From the NCBI GenBank assembly GCA_902791025.1, contig CADATZ010000001.1:1-64000 (forward strand): DNA of 64,000 nt, read 5' to 3'. This DNA comes from an uncultured Chloroflexota bacterium. Its GTDB lineage: Bacteria > Chloroflexota > Anaerolineae > Anaerolineales > Anaerolineaceae. The number at the start of each line of letters is the position of its first letter. Positions within the stretch are counted from its first letter, which is position 1. Below, piece by piece: positions 1 through 6,463 of the stretch. The notes under the pieces are model-generated. The model was not told the origin of the DNA, did no database searches, and saw only the letters and a program-made list of their open reading frames with translations. A program made the translations under genes and the position numbers.

Positions 1-77
1 CTATGCGGTAGGAAAAAATACCAATCCACAGCATCTTCAACAGCATACCCTATATCTTTATTTTGTCGATTTTGGGT

Positions 78-1285
78 ATGACTCTATAATACGAGGAAAT
101 GGCGGTAAGAGAATATATTAGTGGGGAAAAGACGCCATCACAAATTGCTAAAGAGTATAACATTTGTCCCTATACAATATATACATGGAGGGATCAAATA
201 CTTGGTAAAAAAAATATGAAAACAGGAAAAAGACAAAAAAATTCTCCTAAGCTTCCTGATAATGTTCCTGAATTAAAAGAAGAAGTACAAAAATTAACAC
301 AAGAGGCCGAAGAATTACGGAAACAGGTATTTCAGCTTCAACTGGAGCGTGATATATTAGAGAAGGCTGCGGAAATAATAAAAAAAGGGGTGGGCATCAG
401 TCTTGAGAAATTATCAAATTCTGAAAAGGCCGAATTGATTGATGCCCTGCGGAAAAAATATCGGCTAAATACATTATTGTCTTCTCTTCATTTATCAAAA
501 AGTAGTTATTGCTATCAAGTCAATGTAATGAAACGTCCAGATAAATATCAGAGCATGAGAAGAATCATACAGATATTTTTGAAGAATCAAAAAGTACATA
601 TGGGTATCGCCGTGTTTATATGGAGCTAAAAAACAGATCACATATTATTTCTGAAAAGGTGGTGAAGCGTCTCATGTCTGAGGAAGGCCTTGTTGTTTAG
701 CTTCCAAAAGTCAAGAGATACAATTCATATGAAGGAGAAATAACTCCTGCTGTAGAAAATATAATAAACAGAGATTTCCATGCAAATGAACCAAATCAAA
801 AATGGCTGACAGATATTACCGAATTTCATATTCCTGCCGGGAAAATATATCTTTCACCGATAATAGATTGTTTTGATGGTGCAGCAGTATCCTGGACAAT
901 TGGGATTTCACCTAATGCCGATCTTGTAAATACAATGCTTGATAATGCCATCCAAACATTGAAAGAAAATGAGAAACCCATTGTCCATTCTGACAGAGGT
1001 GCGCATTATCGTTGGCCCGGTTGGATCACAAAAATGGAACAGGCAGGTCTTATAAGATCCATGTCTAAAAAGGGATGCACTCCTGATAATTCTGCATGTG
1101 AAGGTTTCTTCGGCAGACTTAAAAATGAGATGTTTTATTTACAAGATTGGTCAAATACAACAATTGAACAATTCATAGAAAAACTGGATACATACATTCA
1201 TTGGTATAACGAAAAACGCATAAAACTATCTCTGGGCGGTATGAGTCCATTGCAATATCGTCAGTCCCTTGGAATAGACACCTGA
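78..1285 (+). pseudogene. IS3-family transposase, decayed (orfA/orfB fused)
   Basis: Reads as an IS3-type element. An OrfA-like helix-turn-helix (from MAVREYISGEKTPSQIAKEY at 99) and coiled coil run in frame into the start of an OrfB-like DDE integrase. The DDE parts are visible in the downstream frame: TDITEFH (about 811), HSDRG (about 988) and the ACEGFFGRLKNE glutamate (about 1095). Three lesions are visible. The likely start at 78 is followed by an in-frame TAA at 87-89. The frame changes in a T-run near 575-579, after which YGYRRVYMEL is read in another frame. A TAG interrupts at 698-700. An A-run plus G-run at 382-392 resembles the slippery site these elements use for programmed frameshifting, but the frame here stays open across it. 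No active transposase can be made. The element ends were not found. Confidence 0.88.
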
Positions 1286-1510
1286 GAAAAGATTGTGACA
1301 AATCTTTTAAATCTTGTTTTCCTGGTAATTTAGGCTCATGGGTTTATAGGATTGATCAAAGTTTATGACATCAGGTTATAATACTATTGTTATTCAGATG
1401 GAAACCGCAACGCAGGGGTGCGACGGTCTAGGGCTGAGTAACTCAAAGTTTATGACTGGGGTTCCGGGGATTCCCGGAATCTCAAATTTGATTTAATGAG
1501 GTAGAGATAA
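1286..1510. other. Noncoding stretch downstream of the IS3 remnant
   Basis: No gene is seen. A 14-base direct repeat, TCAAAGTTTATGAC, occurs at about 1356 and 1445, which may mark element ends or duplicated flanks. A small hairpin (arms TTCCGGG/CCCGGAA near 1463-1480) lies just before the next small gene. Confidence 0.4.
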
Positions 1511-1695
1511 ATGAAAGTATCTGAGTTATTGGATTACCTTCAGTTGTTTGATAATGATGATGAACTTGAATTGATGTGTATGAAACTATTTCAAGCAAAT
1601 ATATAGACACAACAGCAGATATTGTTATTGACGAAAAAGCACTGGTACCGATATTAAGAATTGATGTTGAAGCAGAAAAATTTTTAGGCCATTAG
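1511..1695 (+). pseudogene. Small hypothetical gene, frameshifted
   Basis: An ATG follows a ribosome binding site (GAGGTAGAGATAA) and opens a frame beginning MKVSELLDYLQLFDNDDELE. It stops after 31 codons. If the reading slips back one base at about 1579, the frame stays open to the TAG at 1693-1695 and gives a continuous acidic protein of about 60 residues ending LRIDVEAEKFLGH. The good ribosome site and the coherent composition after the shift suggest a real small gene recently broken by one indel, or a sequencing error. The family is not recognised. Confidence 0.5.
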
Positions 1696-2037
1696 ACAGC
1701 AATTTGGTCCAAAAAAATGTCCGCACCTCTATGAAAACGGCGAAATTGAACAGTCAAACCGCTGTTGTTGAACACTTCCGCCGCTAAGATTGGACACCCT
1801 TTCCGCAAAGATTGTACATTGACAAATGATGTATAAAACTGGTATTATGAAAACACTTTTCCTGATACCGGAGGATAGGTCTACGATGGGGATCGACCTG
1901 AGCGCCGGTATTGGGTTTACGGAGGAGAGTGGTACCAATGCGTATCACTCTTTTATGACATCATCTCCACTCTCCTTTGGAAAAATTAAAGCGGTAAACC
2001 CCGGGTCTGGGCAGAGCCCTGTGAGCCGAAGGCTCTT
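1696..2037. mobile_element. Noncoding end of a decayed IS21-type element
   Basis: No credible gene. Two related 16-base direct repeats, CCGCTAAGATTGGACA (1781-1796) and CCGCAAAGATTGTACA (1803-1818), resemble the repeated transposase-binding sites found at IS21 ends, and they lie on the side expected from the adjacent istB remnant. Nested inverted repeats follow: 1865-1871 with 1905-1911, 1877-1881 with 1895-1899, and GGAGAGTGG at 1924-1932 with CCACTCTCC at 1967-1975. Assignment to IS21 is inference from repeat type and neighbour. Confidence 0.45.
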
Positions 2038-2403
2038 TTAGGCTTTGACGCCATTGCGTTTTCGCATGGACTCAGTACTTTCAATAAGAATGCGATATGA
2101 ATCATGGGCAATTCGATCGCAAATCGCATCCGCTATGAGTGGGCTTGAAAATTTATCATGCCAACCTGGTACATCAAACTGTGAGCAAAAAATTGTTGAA
2201 GAATGCTGATACCTGGCTCCAATGATTTCCAGAAGATCTCTGGTTTCAGTCTCTTTCAATGGATAGAGTAACCATTCGTCAATGATCAGGAGCGTGACCT
2301 TTTGATATTGCTGGATTAACGCCCAGCGTATAACCGATATACGTTTTCCCAGAACCGGTGGGGCCAAGTAAAATCACATTATGAAGTTCACGAATGTAAT
2401 TAA
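2038..2403 (-). pseudogene. istB: IS21-family helper ATPase (IstB) remnant, internally deleted
   Basis: The C-terminal part reads as IstB: LLIIDEW (Walker B region), KETETRDLLEIIGARYQ, then DAICDRIAHDSYRI and a terminal SMRKRNG. Upstream in another frame is the Walker A segment VILLGPTGSGKTY. Between the two, roughly 45 residues of the normal protein are missing and the frame changes, so an internal deletion has joined them. IstB normally assists the IS21 transposase IstA, which is not present. The N-terminus is cut at about 2403, next to the IS66 genes, so two elements have been fused by deletion or insertion. Confidence 0.82.
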
Positions 2404-2454
2404 ATCAGCTGTTTTTACTCGTAATCTTAAAAGTTTAATTACATTTAATTGTGG

Positions 2455-2811
2455 TCAAAAAAGACTTCCGGGGTTCGTGTTTTTTATCGAATTTACGGGA
2501 TATATTGAAAGCCCTTCCAGGAGCCAGCGAAATTGCTGCGGCGTTATCTGTGCTAATTCTTCTTTGCTGCGCGGCCACTGAAATCGTCCGTTGGTTAGGC
2601 GTTTATACACCATTACGTACCCGTTTGAATCCCAGAACAGACCTTTGAATCGATCTGCTCTTCTCCCGCAGAACAGGAAGAGGCTGCCTTCTTCAATCTG
2701 TTTTCCATATTTGATTTGGACTACTGCTGCAAGCCCTTCTATCCCTTTCCTCATGTCGACATATCCACAGCAAATATACAGCTGTTTCATGTTTTCCAGC
2801 TCTCTCAGCAT
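2455..2811 (-). CDS. tnpB: IS66-family accessory protein TnpB (Orf2)
   Basis: Matches the IS66 Orf2 family over its whole length of 118 residues, with the hallmark segments IYICCGYVDMRKGIEGLAA-like near the N-terminus, GSLFLFCGRRADR in the middle and GRFQWPRS...ITPQQFRWLLEGL near the C-terminus. The protein is needed for IS66 transposition, but its biochemical role is not settled. It overlaps the end of tnpA by a few bases, as is usual for translationally coupled IS66 genes. The transposase gene tnpC, expected downstream on the minus strand, is missing. An IstB remnant begins about 50 bases on, so the element is truncated and cannot move by itself. Confidence 0.9.
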   Translation of the reverse strand: MLRELENMKQLYICCGYVDMRKGIEGLAAVVQIKYGKQIEEGSLFLFCGRRADRFKGLFWDSNGYVMVYKRLTNGRFQWPRSKEELAQITPQQFRWLLEGLSIYPVNSIKNTNPGSLF

Positions 2812-3143
2812 GATTTCACCGCTCGTAATATTGCTATTATGTCTTCCGTTTTTATACCACAGGGTATTTCCAGCTCCATCTCCTTATATTTGATCTTGAT
2901 TGGCATCATATTTCTATCGGAGCTATTTTGCTGTATTATCGGTACTTCTATGATCTCATTTTTTGAATTGATTTTCTCTACTACCCTATTTCGAATTTTT
3001 CTCAGCCAATAATAATATGACCCTTTCGAAATGTTATTTTTCTGGCAACATTCGCTGATTGTAAGCCCGCTTTCTGTCCGTGCCTGGATCGCTTTTTGCA
3101 TTTCCTGCATCCGGTATTCCGTTTTTACTTCCTTAAGTTCCAT
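2805..3143 (-). CDS. tnpA: IS66-family TnpA (Orf1) helix-turn-helix protein
   Basis: Small IS66 Orf1-type protein of 112 residues. The N-terminal half (MQKAIQARTESGLTISECCQ...ISKGSYYYWLRKI) is the usual helix-turn-helix, and the C-terminal half ends with the conserved EIPCGIKTEDIIAILRAV. I chose the start at 3143 because AAGGAG lies 8 bases upstream. An in-frame ATG at 3176 has no ribosome site. A strong hairpin lies just upstream (3179-3206). With tnpB it forms the surviving part of a broken IS66 element. Confidence 0.88.
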   Translation of the reverse strand: MELKEVKTEYRMQEMQKAIQARTESGLTISECCQKNNISKGSYYYWLRKIRNRVVEKINSKNEIIEVPIIQQNSSDRNMMPIKIKYKEMELEIPCGIKTEDIIAILRAVKSC

Positions 3144-3178
3144 CCCGATACTCCTTGCAGCTTTGTAAACTTGCATAA

Positions 3179-3206
3179 CTCTGAAAACTTTTTCAAGTTT
3201 TCAGAG
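3179..3206. repeat. 12-bp perfect hairpin upstream of IS66 tnpA
   Basis: Arms CTCTGAAAACTT (3179-3190) and AAGTTTTCAGAG (3195-3206) with a 4-base loop. Its place just outside tnpA suggests a regulatory or end structure of the IS66 element. Confidence 0.6.
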
Positions 3207-3262
3207 TCTATTATCGAAGATGGTAAAAATATTTTCAATCCGCTATATTATTGATCGCTTAC

Positions 3263-3317
3263 CCTGGTTCTCCATCAGTTGATCCCTTCAATTTGGATCA
3301 ACTGATGGAGAACCAGG
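3263..3317. repeat. 23-bp perfect inverted repeat with 9-base loop
   Basis: Arms at 3263-3285 and 3295-3317 are exact reverse complements, starting CCTGGTTCTCC and ending GGAGAACCAGG, with the loop CTTCAATTT. There is no T-run after it, so it is not a typical terminator. It lies at the outer edge of the IS66 remnant and may be a recombination or element-end structure. Confidence 0.7.
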
Positions 3318-3404
3318 AAAATCACTTGTTTTCTTGACTTTTAATAGTTAGTCTTTCTCTTTTTAAAATGCGATATTTTCCGGGTCCTGTTTCCAGGCGA
3401 TCGT

Positions 3405-3620
3405 CTACTGGAGTGCTTCCAGGAGATCATCGAGATCCACATCATCGAGAGCTACGCCGCTGCCAGGGGTCCCGTCCGGGTTGACATAACGGAAATCGAT
3501 CCGGGGTATAGACCCGCTGTGTGTGACCTGGTAAAAAGCCAGCTCAAAACCTTTGCTGCTAGTGTGCACGGGTCTTGAGATCCTTTCGAGTAGTTTGATA
3601 TCACTTTTTTTAGTTTTCAT
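3405..3620 (-). CDS. Small protein of unknown function
   Basis: A frame of 71 residues (84 if the unsupported upstream ATG at 3659 is used). The N-terminal half is basic (MKTKKSDIKLLERISRP); the middle reads as alternating strand-like segments (FELAFYQVTHSG, PRIDFRYVNPDG); the C-terminus is acidic (ALDDVDLDDLLEALQ). No family is recognised. It is the last gene of a minus-strand group of four small unknown genes and follows the 198-residue gene. The gap between them contains a long-range inverted repeat. Whether it shares a transcript with its neighbours is inference from strand and spacing. Confidence 0.5.
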   Translation of the reverse strand: MKTKKSDIKLLERISRPVHTSSKGFELAFYQVTHSGSIPRIDFRYVNPDGTPGSGVALDDVDLDDLLEALQ

Positions 3621-3665
3621 CTTATTTATCTCGTCTATAATAAATAATCTCCGGTTCATTTATTG

Positions 3666-3767
3666 CGGACCGGAAACATTATTTTTCTTTATGTTCCCGC
3701 TCCCGCGTGGTTTATGTTTGTTGATAACAGTTTACAAAACTTGTTTCTGCTCTCATTCCCCGGTCCG
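3666..3767 (-). repeat. Long-range inverted repeat in the gap between two unknown genes
   Basis: CGGACCGG at 3666-3673 and CCGGTCCG at 3760-3767 are exact complements and enclose most of the gap between the 198-residue gene and the 71-residue gene. In the minus-strand transcript they could close a stem around about 86 bases. The other two gaps of this cluster also hold GC-rich stems. Confidence 0.4.
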
Positions 3768-3803
3768 ATCGTTTGGAATCAGCCCGGGTGGTCAAAGCGG
3801 AAA

Positions 3804-4400
3804 CTACTGGTTAATAATCCCAGCAAGAAATTCAAGATCACCAAGAAGATCTTCGGATTTTTTGTAAAGATATTTCGTGTTGTTTACTGCGCAGTCTGTC
3901 CACAGCGCGTTTTCTTTTTTATGGATTGCCTTCCAGGTTTTGTACGCTGTTTTGAGTACTGGTACAACTTCGTTTTTGAGCGTATCGCGGACCTTCTTCA
4001 TCTTTGTTTTGTACTGATCCCAGCAACCGTTTTCGTGGGTTTCTTCCACGATTTTTTCGATATGCATGTCTGCACCAATACAGTCAGGGTGCTTGTCATA
4101 GTACTCATCAATTTTTTCGCAGCAATCGCCGTGTTCAAGGAGTTCCTGGATAAGATCATAAGACTCTTCAGTAAGGGTGTATTCTCCGGTGGAGATGCGA
4201 TCAGTCATCCACATCAATGCTTGCGTGAGCGCCCATACTACATTTGCTTCGCCATCCGTGTTCTCTTCTACGCCTGCTTCAATCGCCTTTTCCAGACAAG
4301 GCATAACTTGGCAGCGCAGAATATTCGCCGCTTTTCGTTCAAAAAACTTAGAATCGTGCTTTTCGGACTCATTGGTATTGGTTTTATTTTTCTTAGACAT
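3804..4400 (-). CDS. Unknown helical protein, 198 residues
   Basis: A soluble-looking protein with no signal peptide or membrane segment. It is charged and mostly helical in appearance, with several Cys/His residues (RCQVMPCLEK, HGDCCEK, HPDCIGADMHIEK, ENGCWDQYK, WTDCAVNN). The spread of Cys and His could mean metal binding, but no classical motif spacing is seen. A ribosome site (AGAAGG) precedes the ATG. The gene is third of four in the minus-strand cluster, directly downstream of a structured GC-rich gap. I do not recognise the family. The cluster position among mobile remnants suggests acquired DNA. Confidence 0.65.
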   Translation of the reverse strand: MSKKNKTNTNESEKHDSKFFERKAANILRCQVMPCLEKAIEAGVEENTDGEANVVWALTQALMWMTDRISTGEYTLTEESYDLIQELLEHGDCCEKIDEYYDKHPDCIGADMHIEKIVEETHENGCWDQYKTKMKKVRDTLKNEVVPVLKTAYKTWKAIHKKENALWTDCAVNNTKYLYKKSEDLLGDLEFLAGIINQ

Positions 4401-4442
4401 TTGTTTTAATTTTTCCTTCTATTTCTTTTTTATTTTTTTGAA

Positions 4443-4537
4443 TCCGCAGCGCCGGTGTCAAGCCGGCTGTGGCGGCTCACGATGTCGCCGCGTGTGCTCT
4501 CGCACGGGTCCTCCCGCCGCGGTGGTGTGGTGGGTTA
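4443..4537 (-). ncRNA. Structured GC-rich intergenic element, copy B
   Basis: Read on the minus strand, this element starts at the stop codon of the 105-residue gene (CUAACCC...CACACC). Its parts are: an outer 7-bp stem (4516-4522 with 4444-4450, one G-U pair); a purine-rich joint GCGGGAGGACC; a hairpin GUGC-GAGA-GCAC (4494-4505) capped by a GNRA tetraloop; an extra hairpin GCGGC/GCCGC (4472-4491); and a hairpin GCCGG/CCGGC (4451-4467). Copy A at 4891-4958 shares everything except the extra hairpin. Conservation of pairing and of the GNRA class despite base changes supports an RNA, but this was judged by eye. Confidence 0.55.
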
Positions 4538-4852
4538 GTTGGACGGCGTCCAATAAACTGTAATTTTGTAAGTTTCATAGTATTCTTTATCCAAGAGGTC
4601 CCATTCATCGTCAGTATATTCGTCATATTCGTCCCTGAAAAGTTCGTAGTAATCCGTATCATCAACGAGGGCCCGGAAGTGGACTTCATATTTATTACTG
4701 GAGAGTTGAAAAACACAGATTGAGTAGTAGTCTTCTATATCTGGGTCTTGTTCCATATAGTCATCAATTTTGTCATAAATCAGTTCCATCAATTCGTCAG
4801 GAATTTCCTCTTTGTCCATTGCTTTTGTTATTACTGGTTTATAATTTGGCAT
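4535..4852 (-). CDS. Acidic Asp/Tyr-rich protein of unknown function
   Basis: A 105-residue, strongly acidic protein. The segment FRALVDDTDYYELFRDEYDEYTDDEWDLLDKEYYETYKITVYW alternates acidic runs with strand-like Tyr/Val stretches. The upstream neighbour (4956-5387) has the same style, so the two may be paralogues or share a fold. The ribosome site GAAAGG precedes the ATG, and nearly the same leader (AGAAAGGTAAAAA) precedes the neighbour's start. No known family is recognised. A DNA-mimic or chaperone-like role is conceivable from the charge but nothing in the sequence proves it. Confidence 0.6.
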   Translation of the reverse strand: MPNYKPVITKAMDKEEIPDELMELIYDKIDDYMEQDPDIEDYYSICVFQLSSNKYEVHFRALVDDTDYYELFRDEYDEYTDDEWDLLDKEYYETYKITVYWTPSN

Positions 4853-4890
4853 TTTCTTTTTACCTTTCTTTGTTTAAATATTTTTATCAG

Positions 4891-4958
4891 TCCGCGGCGC
4901 CGGTGTCGAGCCGGCTGTGCTTTCGCACAGGTCCTCCCGCTGCGGGGTGTGGGGGTTA
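4891..4958 (-). ncRNA. Structured GC-rich intergenic element, copy A
   Basis: Minus-strand element that begins at the stop codon of the 143-residue gene and fills most of the gap to the next gene. Its parts are: an outer stem 4939-4945 with 4892-4898 (one A-C mismatch); the joint GCGGGAGGACC shared with copy B; a hairpin UGUGC-GAAA-GCACA (4916-4929) with a GNRA loop; and a hairpin GCCGG/CCGGC (4899-4915). It stands out sharply from the AT-rich surroundings. There is no U-run, so it is not a standard terminator. Confidence 0.55.
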
Positions 4959-5387
4959 GTCTTCGTCTTCTACCATATCATCATCTTTATCATCATATAC
5001 ATCATCATATTCATCATCATATTCATCATCATATTCATCATATTCATCATATACATCATATATATCATATACATCATATTCTTCATCTTTATCATCATCT
5101 TCCTCGTCCTCTGGTGCGTATTCCCAAAATTCCACGGTGTCGATTAAGGTGTCATTTTCATCGTAGTACTTGACAGTCCACTTATAAGCGTCCACATAAG
5201 TAAAGTCGTCACTGTTATCCCAATCTTTCAAAAATTCAATTAGTTCTTCTGGGGTATCTACTTCACTCACATAATCATCGTCACCCCACGGCTCCATAAA
5301 TTCAAATCCATTACTATCCGTAAATGGCGTATACCACCAAGATCGTCTAATTTTTTTTTCATCGAGTTTTTCTGTTTCGTGTGGCAT
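4956..5387 (-). CDS. Acidic protein with Asp/Glu/Tyr repeat tail, unknown
   Basis: A 143-residue protein starting MPHETEKLDEKK. The start at 5387 is chosen because AGAAAGG lies just upstream; an in-frame start at 5447 has no such site. Residues 1 to about 95 look globular, with Trp/Tyr-rich strands (RRSWWYTPF, YKWTVKYYDENDTLID, VEFWEY). The last 45 residues are almost only Asp, Glu, Tyr and Val, made from a simple ATC/ATA-type microsatellite. The net charge must be extremely negative. First gene of the minus-strand cluster; family not recognised. Confidence 0.62.
   Translation of the reverse strand: MPHETEKLDEKKIRRSWWYTPFTDSNGFEFMEPWGDDDYVSEVDTPEELIEFLKDWDNSDDFTYVDAYKWTVKYYDENDTLIDTVEFWEYAPEDEEDDDKDEEYDVYDIYDVYDEYDEYDDEYDDEYDDVYDDKDDDMVEDED
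4978..5098. repeat. Trinucleotide-like microsatellite (TCATCATAT units)
   Basis: Tandem variants of TCATCATAT and TCATATTCA spanning about 120 bases. They code, on the minus strand, for the DDEYDDEYDD-type tail of the acidic protein. The length may vary by slippage; units of 9 bases would keep the frame. Confidence 0.75.
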
Positions 5388-5469
5388 TTTTTTACCTTTC
5401 TGCGTTTTAGCCCCGCCGGGTCTTATATTATATATGAGAGATTTCATTTCTCTTGTTATTATACATCTT

Positions 5470-5500
5470 ATTATACCAGAAATTAATTAAATTTTTTCAA
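5470..5500 (-). promoter_or_regulatory. Possible promoter of the acidic-protein cluster
   Basis: Minus strand TTGAAA (5500-5495) and TATAAT (5475-5470) with a long 19-base spacer, about 80 bases before the first gene of the cluster. Weak on spacing alone. Confidence 0.3.
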
Positions 5501-5596
5501 CATCAATTCACATTTTGACTTTTCTTATCGTTTTCTAATTTTTCTAATCTGTTTTTAATTTAGACATATGCCAATATAAAAATTGTCATTAAACCC

Positions 5597-5625
5597 TTGT
5601 TAAAAAATGAGTCTTGGTGTACAAT
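5597..5625 (+). promoter_or_regulatory. Likely promoter of the 138-residue gene
   Basis: TTGTTA at 5597-5602 and TACAAT at 5620-5625, with a 17-base spacer and start codon 58 bases further on. A second TATAAT occurs at 5631. Confidence 0.45.
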
Positions 5626-5682
5626 ATATGTATAATGATTTGATTAACGAAATATATAACGATCGTGATAAAGGAGGAAGTT

Positions 5683-6099
5683 ATGGATCTTATTTTTTTG
5701 GAGAGGATGTTAAAGCAGGGCCGGGTGTATATCCAGGACGGTATCAAGTACGAGATCGATGACAAAGACCGTGTAATTGTGACTCGTGTAGACAAAGACG
5801 GGAACAAAATCCCGGGCAGACCCAGTATTTGGGGTTTTGTTATGGACAATAACCGGATCAAGTGGGCTAAAAGCGCAGAAGATTTTGAGTTGGATCTCAA
5901 AAATATGTCCAAAAAGGAAAAAACCACGATTGGTACATATGTGACACCTGACGAGTACGAGCTGATTCAAAAGGCTGCTGCTTCGATTAGCTTGACTGCC
6001 GGCAGTTTTGTACGACAGGTAGCAGTCAAAGCAGCTAAAGCAGTACTGCTCAACGATCGTACGGGATGTATCGACAACATCAATATAATTTTCAATTAA
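5683..6099 (+). CDS. Unknown protein with possible DNA-binding C-terminus
   Basis: 138 residues. The ATG at 5683 is chosen because a perfect ribosome site, AAAGGAGG, lies just upstream. The N-terminal half has strand-like acidic/basic stretches (YIQDGIKYEIDDKDRVIVTRVDKDG). The C-terminal part (TIGTYVTPDEYELIQKAAAS followed by SLTAGSFVRQVAVKAAK) resembles the strand-helix-helix layout of small ribbon-helix-helix or MobC-like proteins that bind DNA as dimers. Function is therefore possibly regulation or mobilisation, at low certainty. It is divergent from the acidic cluster and ends in a strong terminator. No hard family match is claimed. Confidence 0.6.
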   Translation: MDLIFLERMLKQGRVYIQDGIKYEIDDKDRVIVTRVDKDGNKIPGRPSIWGFVMDNNRIKWAKSAEDFELDLKNMSKKEKTTIGTYVTPDEYELIQKAAASISLTAGSFVRQVAVKAAKAVLLNDRTGCIDNINIIFN

Positions 6100-6104
6100 A
6101 CAAC

Positions 6105-6134
6105 AAGCGGGCCGATTAAAGCCCGCTTCTTTTT
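6105..6134 (+). terminator. Rho-independent terminator
   Basis: Stem AAGCGGGC (6105-6112) / GCCCGCTT (6121-6128) followed by CTTTTTT. It ends the 138-residue gene. Confidence 0.85.
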
Positions 6135-6137
6135 TAC

Positions 6138-6373
6138 TTGTTACCCTTCCTATCTATATATAACTTGTCTAACACACACCCTCCTTTTTTTTAGAAAAAA
6201 TTATTTCCTTCTGTTTCTTCACTTCCTTCAATTTCCGCATTTTTCCTCGTAAAAATTGACATACTTTTCTTTAAGATTGGCGGATTTTGTTCTAACAGAA
6301 ATTCTAACAAAACTTCAAAAAAACTGCAAAAAAAAAGGGTATTTTGGACCGCGGCAGGACCCTCTTTTAAACG
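6138..6373. other. AT-rich noncoding stretch
   Basis: No credible gene. Homopolymer A and T runs and a short direct repeat (GTTCTAACAGAAATTCTAACA near 6290) are the only visible structure. Confidence 0.4.
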
Positions 6374-6397
6374 AAAAAAACCCCGATTTACTCGGGG
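6374..6397 (-). terminator. Terminator downstream of the tRNA-Gln remnant
   Basis: Minus strand stem CCCCGA/TCGGGG (6397-6381) followed by a run of seven T. It fits a terminator of the former tRNA-Gln transcript. Confidence 0.75.
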
Positions 6398-6404
6398 CTT
6401 CCAG

Positions 6405-6459
6405 CTGGGCACAAAGGAGTCGAACCTCTACATACAGATTCAGAGTCTGGAGTCTACCG
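6405..6459 (-). pseudogene. tRNA-Gln(CUG), 3' part only
   Basis: Minus strand shows the end of the D-loop (CGGTA), an anticodon arm with loop CUCUGAA (anticodon CUG, glutamine), a T-arm AGAGG-UUCGACU-CCUUU, an acceptor strand GUGCCCA and the discriminator G that is typical of tRNA-Gln. The 5' third (acceptor strand and D-stem start) is absent: the sequence switches at about 6459 into a truncated IS630 transposase. It is not a functional tRNA. No matching 5' half is found on the other side of the IS630 fragment. Confidence 0.85.
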
Positions 6460-6463
6460 AATA

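Noticed and set aside
1826..2041. Open frame of 71 codons on the plus strand in the IS21-end region
   Set aside because: It runs through nested inverted repeats, has no family likeness and no ribosome site; more likely chance.
2381..2893. Plus-strand open frames over istB/tnpB
   Set aside because: They are antisense shadows of the IS genes with no independent support.
4443..4958. Hammerhead, HDV-like or twister ribozyme
   Set aside because: The conserved core sequences of these ribozymes were looked for on both strands and not found.
4978..5098. Possible CRISPR array in the repeat-rich stretch
   Set aside because: Units are 9 bases or shorter without unique spacers; it is a coding microsatellite.
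4748..5173. Plus-strand frame rich in His/Ile repeats (HHIHHHIHH)
   Set aside because: It is the antisense reading of the Asp-rich microsatellite, not a His-rich protein.
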